The notes under the pieces are model-generated. The model was not told where the DNA came from, did not search any database, and saw only the letters and a program-made list of their open reading frames with translations. 64,000 bases of DNA from Nesterenkonia sphaerica (lineage in GTDB: Bacteria > Actinomycetota > Actinomycetes > Actinomycetales > Micrococcaceae): contig NZ_VAWA01000003.1 of NCBI RefSeq assembly GCF_005771565.1, positions 124,001-188,000 of the forward strand, given 5' to 3'. The position numbers and the translations under genes are program-made. Of the stretch, positions 35,368-43,820 are shown piece after piece (positions within the stretch are counted from its first letter, which is position 1; each line of letters opens with the position of its first letter).

Positions 35368-36297
35368 CTAGTGCCGGCCTCGCACCTCGAGGTCCTTCAA
35401 CTCAGCCGAGATGTTTTTCCGCGCCGCGGCGTCCCACTGCAGTTCTCCGGTATGGGTGTGGAACAGGCGCGGGGCCGCCATCAGCGTGCGCAGCACCGCC
35501 GCCCGCCCCCGGATGAAGTCCTGCTCACCCACGTGGGCGTAGTCAGCGCGCACCTGTGCGGCATAGCGGAGGTACTCATGGGCCGGGCGAGCCAGAACTT
35601 CGAGATCAGCATCGGTCAGCACTGCTCCGGCAGCGTCGCCCTCCCAGGGTGAATGGGTGGCCGTGCCGCGGACCAGCCTGGCCACCTCTTCGACCTCGTC
35701 GTCAGGAAGCAGACCATCGAGCTGCTGCTGGGCCAGGTGAGCTGACTGCTGCTCATCCTGGCCGGCGTTGCCTGCATACACTGCGTCATGAAACCAGGCG
35801 GCCAGGGCGACTGGCCGGTACGGGGCACCGCGCAGCTCCCCGGCCTGGGCCAGCGCATGCGAGACGCGGAGCACGGAGAGCAGGTGAGGCAGCGCGTGAT
35901 AGTGCCGGTGCGGCTCACTCCAGCGTTGTACCAAGTCCTGGCCCACAGCCTCCCACGCGTCACCGGCGGCGTCGTTCCTTCCAGGACCTGCCATGGCCCG
36001 CCACCGGCGCAGCAGACTGCCGCGCAGCTTCTCCGGACGGTCCCGCGCCTTCACCCGCAGTCCGGAAGCCGCAAGGATGCGTGCCACATCATGGCCGCTG
36101 ACCGGCACTGCCCCCTGCCGCACGAGGTCCTGGACCCGTTGGGCAGGCACGTCATAGTGATCGCGGTCGAAGGCCCGCGCCCTGATGCCGGCGCCGCGAG
36201 CGAAGGCGTGCAGCTCCTCCAAGGACTCGTCAGAGATCACGTGGGAAAAAACTGTCCCATGCGCCGGCCAGACCGGAGGGTCGATGTAGATGGTCAT
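35368..36297 (-). CDS. DUF4031 - HD-domain fusion protein
   Basis: 309 aa. The first 80 residues or so (MTIYIDPPVWPAHGTVFSHV, then IRARAFDRDHYDVP) are a DUF4031 domain. From about 120 comes a predicted metal-dependent HD-type phosphohydrolase-like domain, with HRHYHALPHLLSVL, then AAWFHDAVY (His170-Asp171) and a C-terminal QDFIRGRAAVL helix. Both parts are known separately in Actinobacteria; I do not know a function for the fusion. Its start overlaps the small phosphotransferase-remnant frame by four bases. Confidence 0.75.
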   Translation of the reverse strand: MTIYIDPPVWPAHGTVFSHVISDESLEELHAFARGAGIRARAFDRDHYDVPAQRVQDLVRQGAVPVSGHDVARILAASGLRVKARDRPEKLRGSLLRRWRAMAGPGRNDAAGDAWEAVGQDLVQRWSEPHRHYHALPHLLSVLRVSHALAQAGELRGAPYRPVALAAWFHDAVYAGNAGQDEQQSAHLAQQQLDGLLPDDEVEEVARLVRGTATHSPWEGDAAGAVLTDADLEVLARPAHEYLRYAAQVRADYAHVGEQDFIRGRAAVLRTLMAAPRLFHTHTGELQWDAAARKNISAELKDLEVRGRH

Positions 36298-36479
36298 GGA
36301 TCCCGACTATAGGCGGCGGAAGCGTCCCAGAGCTGGCGGTAGGCAAGAATGCGCTCCACGTCAGGCGCGGTCCCGCAGGTGTCGAAACACAACTCATCGT
36401 CACTGCGCCCGAAGTTCATGTCACCGTGGCAGACCACGAGCTGATCGGACTCGAGCAGGGCCGTAGCCGCAGCGCCCAT
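36294..36479 (-). pseudogene. Remnant of an aminoglycoside-phosphotransferase-like gene
   Basis: 61 codons. LVVCHGDMNFG resembles the HGD catalytic motif, and PDVERILAYRQLWDASAAY resembles the C-terminal end of APH-type kinases, which often read DPERIAYYRLLWD. The stretch between these motifs that should hold the DxG magnesium site and domain core is missing, and there is no upstream N-terminal lobe. I read it as a shrunken remnant that retains only two islands. It could also be a short, coupled gene of unrelated origin. Confidence 0.4.
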
Positions 36480-36514
36480 TCCTGAAGTCTATGGCTCAGA
36501 GCTGGCCGCACCGA

Positions 36515-36520
36515 TAGGGT
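36515..36520 (+). promoter_or_regulatory. -10 box for the leaderless aldo/keto reductase gene
   Basis: TAGGGT six bases before the ATG at 36527, with no ribosome binding site. Confidence 0.4.
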
Positions 36521-36526
36521 GAAATC

Positions 36527-37531
36527 ATGGAATTTCGATACTTGGGCCACAGCGGACTGAAGATTTCTGAGATCACCTACGGCAACTGGCTGACCCACGG
36601 GTCCCAGATTGAGAATGACGTGGCCACCGAGTGTGTGCACGCTGCTCTGGATGTGGGTGTGACGACTTTCGACACCGCAGATGTGTACGCGAACACCGTG
36701 GCCGAGCAGGTCCTCGGTGACGCGCTGCGCGGGCAGCGGCGCGAATCCCTGGAAATCTTCACCAAGGTCTACTTCCCCACCGGCCCCAAAGGCCCCAACG
36801 ACACCGGCCTGTCCCGCAAACACATCATGGAGTCCATCAACGGCTCCCTGGAGCGGTTGGGGACTGACTATGTGGATCTCTACCAGGCGCACCGCTTTGA
36901 CTACGAGACGCCGCTGGAAGAGACGATGCAGGCTTTTGCCGATGTGGTGCGGTCCGGGAAGGCGCTCTACATCGGGGTCTCTGAATGGACCGCCGAACAG
37001 TTGCGCGCCGGGCATGCACTGGCCAAGGAGCTGGGATTCCAACTGATTTCCAACCAGCCCCAGTACAACATGCTGTGGCGGGTCATCGAGTCCGAGGTTG
37101 TTCCAGCCTCTGAGGAGCTGGGCATCAGTCAGATCGTCTGGTCGCCCATCGCCCAAGGAGTCCTGACCGGCAAGTATGTGCCCGGTCAGCCGTTCCCCGA
37201 GGGCTCCCGAGCCTCCGACGCCGACGGGGGCGCGAAGTTCATTGAACGGTACCTGAATGAGGACATCCTCGAGGCGGTGCAGAAGCTGCAGCCTATCGCC
37301 CAAGACCACGGGCTGACTCTCGCCCAGTTGGCCATTGCCTGGGTCCTGCAGAACCCGAATGTGGCCTCAGCCTTGGTCGGCGCCTCGCGGCCTGACCAAA
37401 TCGCCTCCAATGTGGCCGCAGCAGGGGTGCAGCTCGAATCAGCCGCTATGGAGTCCATCGACGCCGTCATTGGGCACTTGGCACAGGATGACCCAGCTCT
37501 GACCACCTCGCCTGAGCGCCGCCTGACCTAG
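36527..37531 (+). CDS. Aldo/keto reductase (Kv-beta/YajO-like branch)
   Basis: 334 aa NADPH reductase. Tetrad: Asp49 and Tyr54 (FDTADVY), Lys80 (FTKVYF) and His122 (YQAHRF). The opening MEFRYLGHSGLKISEITYGN and long loops (TGPKGPNDTGLSRKHIMESI) are of the large-AKR type. A role in carbonyl or methylglyoxal detoxification is plausible but not shown. It likely starts without a leader. Confidence 0.92.
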   Translation: MEFRYLGHSGLKISEITYGNWLTHGSQIENDVATECVHAALDVGVTTFDTADVYANTVAEQVLGDALRGQRRESLEIFTKVYFPTGPKGPNDTGLSRKHIMESINGSLERLGTDYVDLYQAHRFDYETPLEETMQAFADVVRSGKALYIGVSEWTAEQLRAGHALAKELGFQLISNQPQYNMLWRVIESEVVPASEELGISQIVWSPIAQGVLTGKYVPGQPFPEGSRASDADGGAKFIERYLNEDILEAVQKLQPIAQDHGLTLAQLAIAWVLQNPNVASALVGASRPDQIASNVAAAGVQLESAAMESIDAVIGHLAQDDPALTTSPERRLT

Positions 37532-37574
37532 CCAGCCGGAGAGCCCGCTGACCTGGGCGCAAGGGCACATGCCC

Positions 37575-37580
37575 TACACT
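37575..37580 (+). promoter_or_regulatory. -10 box for the LAXTG protein gene
   Basis: TACACT seven bases before the GTG at 37588, consistent with a leaderless start. Confidence 0.4.
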
Positions 37581-37587
37581 TGGCTCT

Positions 37588-38613
37588 GTGCTTTCCGGAT
37601 CGGCAGGGGGACTCCCCAGGTTTCCTATGCGCATTATTGCCGCCCTCGCTCTGGCTTCTGGGCTGATGCTCAGCTCGGTCGGCGTCGCCCCCGCCACAGC
37701 GGAGCCTGAGGAAACGCAGAGCCCGGCCGACGAGACCGACACTCCGAGCCCCAGACCCAGCCCCAGCCCCACCGAGACCGAGACTGACGCCGATCCCACT
37801 TCAGAACCCACAGAGGGAACAGAGGACGACGACGTCGAGGACGAGGAGACCGACCAGCAGGACGTCCGGCAGCAGGAGACCGACGAGGAGGAGGACCGGG
37901 AAGGCGAGGAGGACGCCACGGCACCTTCCCCTGAACACGTCCGCGTGGAGTGCACCAACGTCACCATTGAGGCCGGCCAAGAGGTGAGCATCAACTGCCA
38001 CACCACCCCCGCCGGTGCCACGCTCTCGGTCGGCGCGCCCTCTCAGCTTGGCGGGTCAATCACGGTGGAGGGCAGCCAACTGCTCTACAGGGCCCCTATT
38101 GACAGGAACGGCACCGACACGCTCACCGTGGTCGCCAGTGCCCTGGACTATGAAGACGGCACGACGCGGCTCACTGTTAATGTCGAAGTGCCTCAGGAGG
38201 TCACGGAGTCAGCAACACCGGAAGACCCAGACCCACCCGCTGCCCCCGCAACGACTCCTCCCCCGGAAGGAGCGGAGGATAACACCGGAGCTCAGACTCC
38301 CGACACTCTTCCCTCGGACCCCAGCGTCCCAGTCTCGTCGCCGCCGCCGAGCCATACTCGGCAGACGCAGGAGCCGGCAGACCTCCTGCTGCTGCCGGTG
38401 CCCGGGATGCCCCGTGAGCCGGAAATGACGATGCCCGGCACCAGTCATCACACTGGCAACCAAACCTCACATGAAGATGCTGGTGAAAACCGATATGACT
38501 CCTTGGCCATGACGGGGGCCGGTGCCACCTTCGGCGCAGCAGGTCTGGCGGCGCTGAGCCTCGCCCTGGGCACCGGTATGTTGGTCACCTCTCGCCGGAT
38601 GCGCCAGCGCTGA
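37588..38613 (+). CDS. LAXTG-anchored secreted protein with acidic, Pro/Ser/Thr-rich stalk
   Basis: 341 aa. An N-terminal signal peptide (MRIIAALALASGLMLSSVGV then ATA cleavage region) is followed by a Glu/Asp-rich segment to about residue 110, and a small beta-sandwich-like region with two cysteines (VECTNVTIEAG to NCHTT) at about 113-200. After a Pro-rich stalk comes the sorting signal LAMTG at 306-310, then a hydrophobic helix and RRMRQR, 31 residues from the end. LAXTG is the signal used by class E sortases of high-GC Gram-positives. GTG at 37588 seems leaderless; ATG at 37627 is the alternative. No sortase gene is nearby. Confidence 0.7.
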   Translation: MLSGSAGGLPRFPMRIIAALALASGLMLSSVGVAPATAEPEETQSPADETDTPSPRPSPSPTETETDADPTSEPTEGTEDDDVEDEETDQQDVRQQETDEEEDREGEEDATAPSPEHVRVECTNVTIEAGQEVSINCHTTPAGATLSVGAPSQLGGSITVEGSQLLYRAPIDRNGTDTLTVVASALDYEDGTTRLTVNVEVPQEVTESATPEDPDPPAAPATTPPPEGAEDNTGAQTPDTLPSDPSVPVSSPPPSHTRQTQEPADLLLLPVPGMPREPEMTMPGTSHHTGNQTSHEDAGENRYDSLAMTGAGATFGAAGLAALSLALGTGMLVTSRRMRQR

Positions 38614-38635
38614 GCTCTCCGCTGCCGCGGCGTGT

Positions 38636-39403
38636 TCAGTCTCCAGGCTGGTGCTGGTCCTCCTCCACCCGTGCGGGACGCAGCACATATCCGGCACCGC
38701 GGACTGTGTGAATCATGCGCGGCATGCCTGCTTCGATCTTCTTACGCACGTAGCTCACATAGAGCTCGACGATATTGGCCTGGCCGGCAAATTCGTATTC
38801 CCACACCTCTTGCAGAATCTGTGATTTCGGCAGGACGGTGCGTGCGTGGCGCATCAGCAGCCGCAGCAGCCGGAATTCGGTGTCGGACAGGTCAATGTCG
38901 CGCCCGGCCCGGGTAACGGTGCGGACTGCGGTGTTCAGCTCCAAGTCGCCAACGATGAGCCGCTCACCGTCCCGTTGGGCTGGCAGGCGCCCAGTGAGGA
39001 AGTGCAGGCGCCGCAGAGACTCCTCCACGGCGATCGAACCCACCATGTGGTCATCCACCGGTTGGCACAGGCCCAGGATGTCCTCTTGCGGCGCGTCGGC
39101 GTCGAACCACGCCAACACCGCGGTCTCCTTACTGCCGGACCGAAGATCATCCACGGCGTCTTCCAATGCCGGTGCTCGCCGCGCGAGCCGAGCGTCGACC
39201 ACCAGCAGTCTGGGTGCCTCTTCCTGCTGAAGCTGCCGTGCCTCAGCAGCGCTCGCCGACTGCAGCACTTTCACGTCCAGGCTGCGCAACCGTTGGGTCA
39301 GCTCATTCCGTGCCGGGGAGGGCCCGCCGAGGATCAGGACTGGGGAACTGATGCGCAGCGGCTGGGCAGAATGAGGCGGAGCGTGCTCGTCCCGGCCTTC
39401 CAT
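38636..39403 (-). CDS. Response regulator with degenerate receiver (OmpR/PhoB type)
   Basis: 255 aa from the ATG at 39403, which has GGAGG six bases upstream. Residues 20-140 form a receiver-like domain that keeps the phosphoacceptor position (Asp70 in LLVVDARL) but lacks the acidic pair (Gly26-Gly27 in ILGGPSP) and the active-site lysine (Gly122 in DDHMVGSI). From about 145 the winged-helix effector domain is normal (DTEFRLLRLLMRHARTVLPK, then VELYVSYVRKKIE and MIHTVRGAGYVLR). No histidine kinase gene is adjacent. Confidence 0.82.
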   Translation of the reverse strand: MEGRDEHAPPHSAQPLRISSPVLILGGPSPARNELTQRLRSLDVKVLQSASAAEARQLQQEEAPRLLVVDARLARRAPALEDAVDDLRSGSKETAVLAWFDADAPQEDILGLCQPVDDHMVGSIAVEESLRRLHFLTGRLPAQRDGERLIVGDLELNTAVRTVTRAGRDIDLSDTEFRLLRLLMRHARTVLPKSQILQEVWEYEFAGQANIVELYVSYVRKKIEAGMPRMIHTVRGAGYVLRPARVEEDQHQPGD

Positions 39404-39527
39404 GCGAGTCCTCCCAGATGCTGGCAGCGTGTGCGCTGCGTGTCGCGAACTGCGGCACGGTCGCTGCACAGATCATATCCAGCTTCTGGTCTGTGCGTCG
39501 CCTACTGCTCACCAGACACGCTCCAGG

Positions 39528-40637
39528 TCACGCTCGGGAGAAGGACAGTTCCCTGGACTCCACCGGAGAGAAATAGCGGTCCACCAACTCCGCACTGACC
39601 CCTTCGAGGGTGTCGGGCTGCCAGCTGGGCGAACGGTCCTTGTCGATGAGTTGCGCACGGATTCCTTCACGAAAGTCGTGGGATCGCAGCGCGTGCACCG
39701 CAATGGTGTACTCCTGGCTCAGCGCCTCCTCCAACGGCATCTCCCGCGCGGCCCGTATGGCCCGGAAGGCGACGTGGACCATGGTGGGCGACTTGGTCCG
39801 CAGTGTGCGCGCGGCCTCGGCGGCTTCGGGCACCCGCTGGCCGATCTCCTCCAATGCGTGCACCACTGCCACGGGGTTGTCCTGTGAATATGCTTGATTC
39901 ACCCAGTCCGCGTCCTGCAGCCCGGAGCGTTCGGGCTCGCGGACTAACGCCGGCAGGACCTTGTCGACGTGTTCGCCGGTGAGTGCCTGAATCAGATCAT
40001 CGATGGATTCTGAGCCTATGAAGACGTCGGCCAGCCCCAAATGTATGGCATCAGCGCCGGAGAGGTGGACGCCGGTCACGCCGGCGTGGACGCCCAGCTC
40101 ACCCGGGGCCCTGCCCAGCAGGTATGTCCCGCCCACGTCGGGGCAGAAACCGATGGTCGTCTCCGGCATGCCGATGCGACTGCGTTCGGTGACGATCCGG
40201 TGCGACCCGTGGGCGGAGACGCCCACGCCTCCGCCGAGAACCACACCGTCCATCAGTGCGATGAACGGCTTGGCGTAGGTCGCGATGTAGTGGTTCATGG
40301 CGTACTCGGAGGCGAAGAATGCCTCAGCGCGGAAATCTGCCTGATACCCGGGAACGCCCCCGGGCAGCGGCATGCCCCCGTCCTGGGGCTGTTTCTCCAC
40401 CATTTCCCAGTAGACGCTGGCCACATCCCCACCGGCGCACAGGCCCCGGTCTCCAGCACCGCGGATTACCACCTGGGCGACCGCGTCATCGTCAGCCCAG
40501 TCTGCCAACTGCACCCGAATCGACTCACACATCAGGCCCGTGAGAGAGTTCAGGGCTTTGGGCCGGTTCAGCGTGATGATGCCCAAGTGGCCGCGCACCT
40601 CGAACGCGACGTCACCGGTAAACGTCTCTTTGCCCAT
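39528..40637 (-). CDS. 3-hydroxyisobutyryl-CoA hydrolase-like (enoyl-CoA hydratase fold)
   Basis: 369 aa crotonase-superfamily enzyme. It has VRGHLGIITLNRPKALNSLT, the oxyanion-hole region RGLCAGGDVASVYWEM, and SRIGMPETTIGFCPDVGGTY, whose Glu and Asp match 3-hydroxyisobutyryl-CoA hydrolases of valine breakdown rather than simple hydratases. The length also fits that group. The ATG at 40637 has AAGGAGG five bases upstream; a longer frame exists but lacks this. A branched-chain 2-oxoacid dehydrogenase operon lies about 2 kb further on. Confidence 0.85.
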   Translation of the reverse strand: MGKETFTGDVAFEVRGHLGIITLNRPKALNSLTGLMCESIRVQLADWADDDAVAQVVIRGAGDRGLCAGGDVASVYWEMVEKQPQDGGMPLPGGVPGYQADFRAEAFFASEYAMNHYIATYAKPFIALMDGVVLGGGVGVSAHGSHRIVTERSRIGMPETTIGFCPDVGGTYLLGRAPGELGVHAGVTGVHLSGADAIHLGLADVFIGSESIDDLIQALTGEHVDKVLPALVREPERSGLQDADWVNQAYSQDNPVAVVHALEEIGQRVPEAAEAARTLRTKSPTMVHVAFRAIRAAREMPLEEALSQEYTIAVHALRSHDFREGIRAQLIDKDRSPSWQPDTLEGVSAELVDRYFSPVESRELSFSRA

Positions 40638-40687
40638 CAGAACCTCCTTGTTCATTGGTCGGACCGCATCCGGGTGATGGATCCGGC

Positions 40688-41533
40688 TTAGGCGTTCCAC
40701 AACCCATAGGAATCGGCAAGGGAAGCAATCTTCTGCGCCCGGGCCAGCCGCGGAAGATAGGAGCCGTCCCCGATGGCAGCTCCGCTCTCATGTGCGGCAA
40801 TGAGTTCCAGTGCCCAGGCGACCTCATCTTCGGAAGGACTCAGCCCCCGGTTGACCAGCTCCACCTGTGCGCGGTTGAGCGAAAGTTTGCCGGTCATGCC
40901 CATATCGGCAGTCACTTGGCAGGCCTTTGCAATCGTGGACTCGTCAGCGTTGACCTCGGTGGGCCCGTCTATGGCCCCTGGGAGGCCTCCCACACGTGAG
41001 GCGACCACGAGCCGGGATCGCGCGTACGCAAGCGCCATCGGGTCCGCGGAGACCCCCACGTCCTTCCGGAAATCGTTGGTGCCGAACGCCAGCCGGAATG
41101 TGCCAGGTGCCGAGGCGATCTGTGCGGCGTTCTCCACCCCCAAAGCTGATTCCACCAGCGCAATGACGGGCGTACCAGCCCGGAGGCGCATGGCGGTGTA
41201 GGTGACCTGATCGGGGCGCTCGGTCTCTGCCAGCATCACTCCGCGCAGTCCGTCCGCTTGGGACAAGGCGGCGACGTCGTCCTCCCAGTGCTCGCTGCTG
41301 GTAGGGCTGATCCGCACCCAGGCGGTCATCCCACCATTGAGCGCATTCATCACCGACTCGCGCGCAGAAACCTTCAGGTCGTCCGGCACCGACGCTTCGA
41401 GGTCAAAGATGACGGAGTCAGCTTCACTGGCCAGTCCGGGGGCGAAGTCCTCCTCCTTGGCAGCGTTGATGAGCAGCCAGGAGCGGGACAGCTTGGCAGG
41501 CAGCGCAGCGGCTCGACGGTTCCTGATAGGCAT
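40688..41533 (-). CDS. CitE-like lyase (HpcH/HpaI aldolase family)
   Basis: 281 aa TIM-barrel C-C lyase. The N-terminal SRSWLLINAAKEEDFAPGL is followed by SEADSVIFDLEASVPDDLK, which holds the metal-binding acidic pair, and then VMLAETERPDQVTYTAMRL with the VIALVES block. It resembles CitE-like or malyl/citramalyl-CoA lyases of carbon assimilation. A stand-alone gene here, without citrate lyase partners, suggests a citramalyl- or malyl-CoA type role. It lies just upstream of the hydrolase gene on the same strand. Confidence 0.82.
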   Translation of the reverse strand: MPIRNRRAAALPAKLSRSWLLINAAKEEDFAPGLASEADSVIFDLEASVPDDLKVSARESVMNALNGGMTAWVRISPTSSEHWEDDVAALSQADGLRGVMLAETERPDQVTYTAMRLRAGTPVIALVESALGVENAAQIASAPGTFRLAFGTNDFRKDVGVSADPMALAYARSRLVVASRVGGLPGAIDGPTEVNADESTIAKACQVTADMGMTGKLSLNRAQVELVNRGLSPSEDEVAWALELIAAHESGAAIGDGSYLPRLARAQKIASLADSYGLWNA

Positions 41534-41677
41534 GGTCTCACCCTACCCGAGACGCTTCTGAGAGGGCGGTCTTCGCCGACTCGGCATCACCGCAGATCAG
41601 CCCCCTGTGACCCCGCTCCAGGGGGCCCGAACTGGGCCGCGGCCGGGCAAGATTCGGTCCACGGCGGTCCCGAAACG

Positions 41678-41683
41678 TATCCT
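41678..41683 (+). promoter_or_regulatory. -10 box for a leaderless lipoprotein gene
   Basis: TATCCT six bases before the ATG at 41690, with no ribosome binding site. Confidence 0.45.
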
Positions 41684-41689
41684 AGAGCA

Positions 41690-42370
41690 ATGATTTCTGG
41701 GCCTTCCCTGCGCGCGAGAGTCTCCGCGTTCGCTGTTCTGGCGCTCTTCGGCGTTGCCGGATGTGGTGGAGATTCTGACGATGGCGATCCTGAGACCGAG
41801 GATGGGCAAGAGGCGGCAGAGGACGATTTCGGGGACGATCCGCTCCCCGAGCCTGAATTCGACGACGATGAGACCGTCGCACTTCCGATCGGGTTGGTCA
41901 GCCCCGCTGGGTATGACTGGGAGATCTATGATGCTGACGATCCGGCTCGGCCTGACCAGCCCCATAATCACCAAATCGCCCGCACGGAGATGTTCGGCTG
42001 TGAGAATTACATCTCGGTGATGCGCACGGTGCCCATGGTCACCGACGATCCCACCACCTCAGCGTTGGAGTACCTGTCATCCATGGACACCTCGCAGCAC
42101 GGCGACCCGGCATTTCTGAACCCATTGGCCTCCTCCGGGTTGGACGTCGCCGGTGCCGAGTACGACGGCGAGAGGGTCACGGTGCATATGACCGGCACAC
42201 CGGGAAGCACTGACGTATGCCAGTCCTGGCAGCTGCTGCGGCAGATTGAGACCACCGCCCGCGCGGCTACCGGCGCCCGCGAAGCTGAGGTCCTCGTGGA
42301 CGAGGTGCCGCTTTCCGCACAGCTGGGCTTAGAGGACCGGGGTCCGGTGACCATTCACACTTTGGATTAG
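41690..42370 (+). CDS. Secreted lipoprotein, unknown function
   Basis: 226 aa. Signal peptide RARVSAFAVLALFGVAGC with the lipobox Cys at residue 25. An acidic linker follows (DSDDGDPETEDGQEAAEDDF), then a small domain (PIGLVSPAGYDWEIYDADDP and later SVMRTVPMVTDDPTTSALEY) that I do not recognise. The frame is open far upstream, but the signal peptide and the -10 box six bases before fix the start at 41690. Confidence 0.65.
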   Translation: MISGPSLRARVSAFAVLALFGVAGCGGDSDDGDPETEDGQEAAEDDFGDDPLPEPEFDDDETVALPIGLVSPAGYDWEIYDADDPARPDQPHNHQIARTEMFGCENYISVMRTVPMVTDDPTTSALEYLSSMDTSQHGDPAFLNPLASSGLDVAGAEYDGERVTVHMTGTPGSTDVCQSWQLLRQIETTARAATGAREAEVLVDEVPLSAQLGLEDRGPVTIHTLD

Positions 42371-42398
42371 GTCCCCGGGTTCCGCTGGAGCACCAGCC

Positions 42399-43820
42399 TC
42401 AGCTGATCAGCAGGCCCGGCTGCTCCATAATGGTGGCTACGTCTGAGATGAAGGCGCCGGCCAGGTCGCCGTCAATGAGCCGATGATCGAAGGACCCGCC
42501 GATGGTCATCACCTGCCGGGGGACAATGTTCCCGTCCACTATCCACGGTTTCGTGCGTACTGCCCCGAGCACCACTATGGTGGCCTGCCCCGGTGGGAGT
42601 ATCGGGGTGCCGAAGTCCAGCCCGAGGGAGCCGATATTGGTGATGGAGATGGTCCCGCCCTGCATCTGCGCAGGTGTCGTCTTGCCCTCCCGGGCGTCGG
42701 CGGTCAGCGCCGTGATCGCCGCAGCGAGCCCCTGCAGAGTGTAGGCATGGGCGTCATGGATGACCGGTACCACCAGACCCCGGGGCGTCGCCGCGGCGAT
42801 GCCGAGGTTGACATAGTTGCACAGCGTGTAGTGAGAACCGTGCCACGTCGCATTGACCTGCCGGTTCCGTTTGGCGGCCCAGATAATGGCTTGGGCGGCA
42901 AACAGCATCGGCGACACGTTCAGCTGCTGATACGAGGCATCGCTGCGCAGCGCTGAGCGCAACTCCATGGTGCGGGTGACGTCGACTTCTTTGAATACCG
43001 AGACGTGCGGGACCTCTGAGGCTGAGGCCGAGACGTTTAGCGCCGTGGCTTTCCGCACGCCACGGACCCGGACCTGCTCTTCGCGCGGGCCCGCGGAGAG
43101 CGTGGTGTCCACGGTCTCGGACCCGGCAGCCGCGCCCTGCTGAGCCTGAGCTTCGACGTCCTGGCGGGTGACCCGCCCGGCTGGCCCGGTTCCAACCAGT
43201 TCCGCGACGTCGAGGCCGAACCGTTTGGCCAGGGCCCGCACTGGCGGCGTAGCGGAACGCACCACATCTGCCGCAGCGCCCCCGGCGGGGCCCGAAGGTG
43301 TCCGCCCCGGGACCGGAGAACGCTGGCTGCCGGCGGGAACGTCAAGATCAGAGATATCGACAAGGTCCAGCTCGGCTGGACGGGTCCGCGGCCGTGCCTT
43401 GGGGGCATCTGCCTTCGGTCCGGACCCGACCAAGGCTTGATTCTGCTCCTCACTGACATCGTCTGTGGTCTTCTGCTCCGCCTCGGACGCACCCGTACTG
43501 GGTGCCTCGGCACCCGCGGCGCCGTTGTCAGGCGCCTGTGCCTGTGGTTCGGTGGGACGCTGCGGCTCATCTGCTGCGGCACCCTCGGCGCTGATACGGA
43601 TCAGCGGCTGGCCAACTTCGATGGTTTCGCCCTCACCGGCCACGAGCTCCTCGACGGTGCCGGCGAAGGGCACAGGCAGCTCCACCAATGACTTGGCGGT
43701 CTCGATCTCACAGATCACGTCATTGACCTCGACGGAGTCACCCTTGGCCACATGCCACGAGACAATTTCGGCTTCGGTGAGGCCCTCTCCCACATCCGGG
43801 AGGTTGAAGGTTTGGCTCAT
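42399..43820 (-). CDS. bkdC: Branched-chain 2-oxoacid dehydrogenase E2 (dihydrolipoyl acyltransferase)
   Basis: 473 aa. One lipoyl domain at the N-terminus (lipoyl Lys43 in EIETAKSLVELP), a long Ala/Pro/Glu linker, the E1/E3-binding domain VRALAKRFGLDVAELVGTGPAGRVTRQDV at about 190-220, and the catalytic domain whose FDHRLIDGDLAGAF holds the His-Asp acyltransferase pair. Last gene of an E1 alpha, E1 beta, E2 operon; its ATG overlaps the E1 beta stop by one base. Lipoyl, linker and catalytic parts all look intact. E3 (lpd) is not in the window. Confidence 0.9.
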   Translation of the reverse strand: MSQTFNLPDVGEGLTEAEIVSWHVAKGDSVEVNDVICEIETAKSLVELPVPFAGTVEELVAGEGETIEVGQPLIRISAEGAAADEPQRPTEPQAQAPDNGAAGAEAPSTGASEAEQKTTDDVSEEQNQALVGSGPKADAPKARPRTRPAELDLVDISDLDVPAGSQRSPVPGRTPSGPAGGAAADVVRSATPPVRALAKRFGLDVAELVGTGPAGRVTRQDVEAQAQQGAAAGSETVDTTLSAGPREEQVRVRGVRKATALNVSASASEVPHVSVFKEVDVTRTMELRSALRSDASYQQLNVSPMLFAAQAIIWAAKRNRQVNATWHGSHYTLCNYVNLGIAAATPRGLVVPVIHDAHAYTLQGLAAAITALTADAREGKTTPAQMQGGTISITNIGSLGLDFGTPILPPGQATIVVLGAVRTKPWIVDGNIVPRQVMTIGGSFDHRLIDGDLAGAFISDVATIMEQPGLLIS

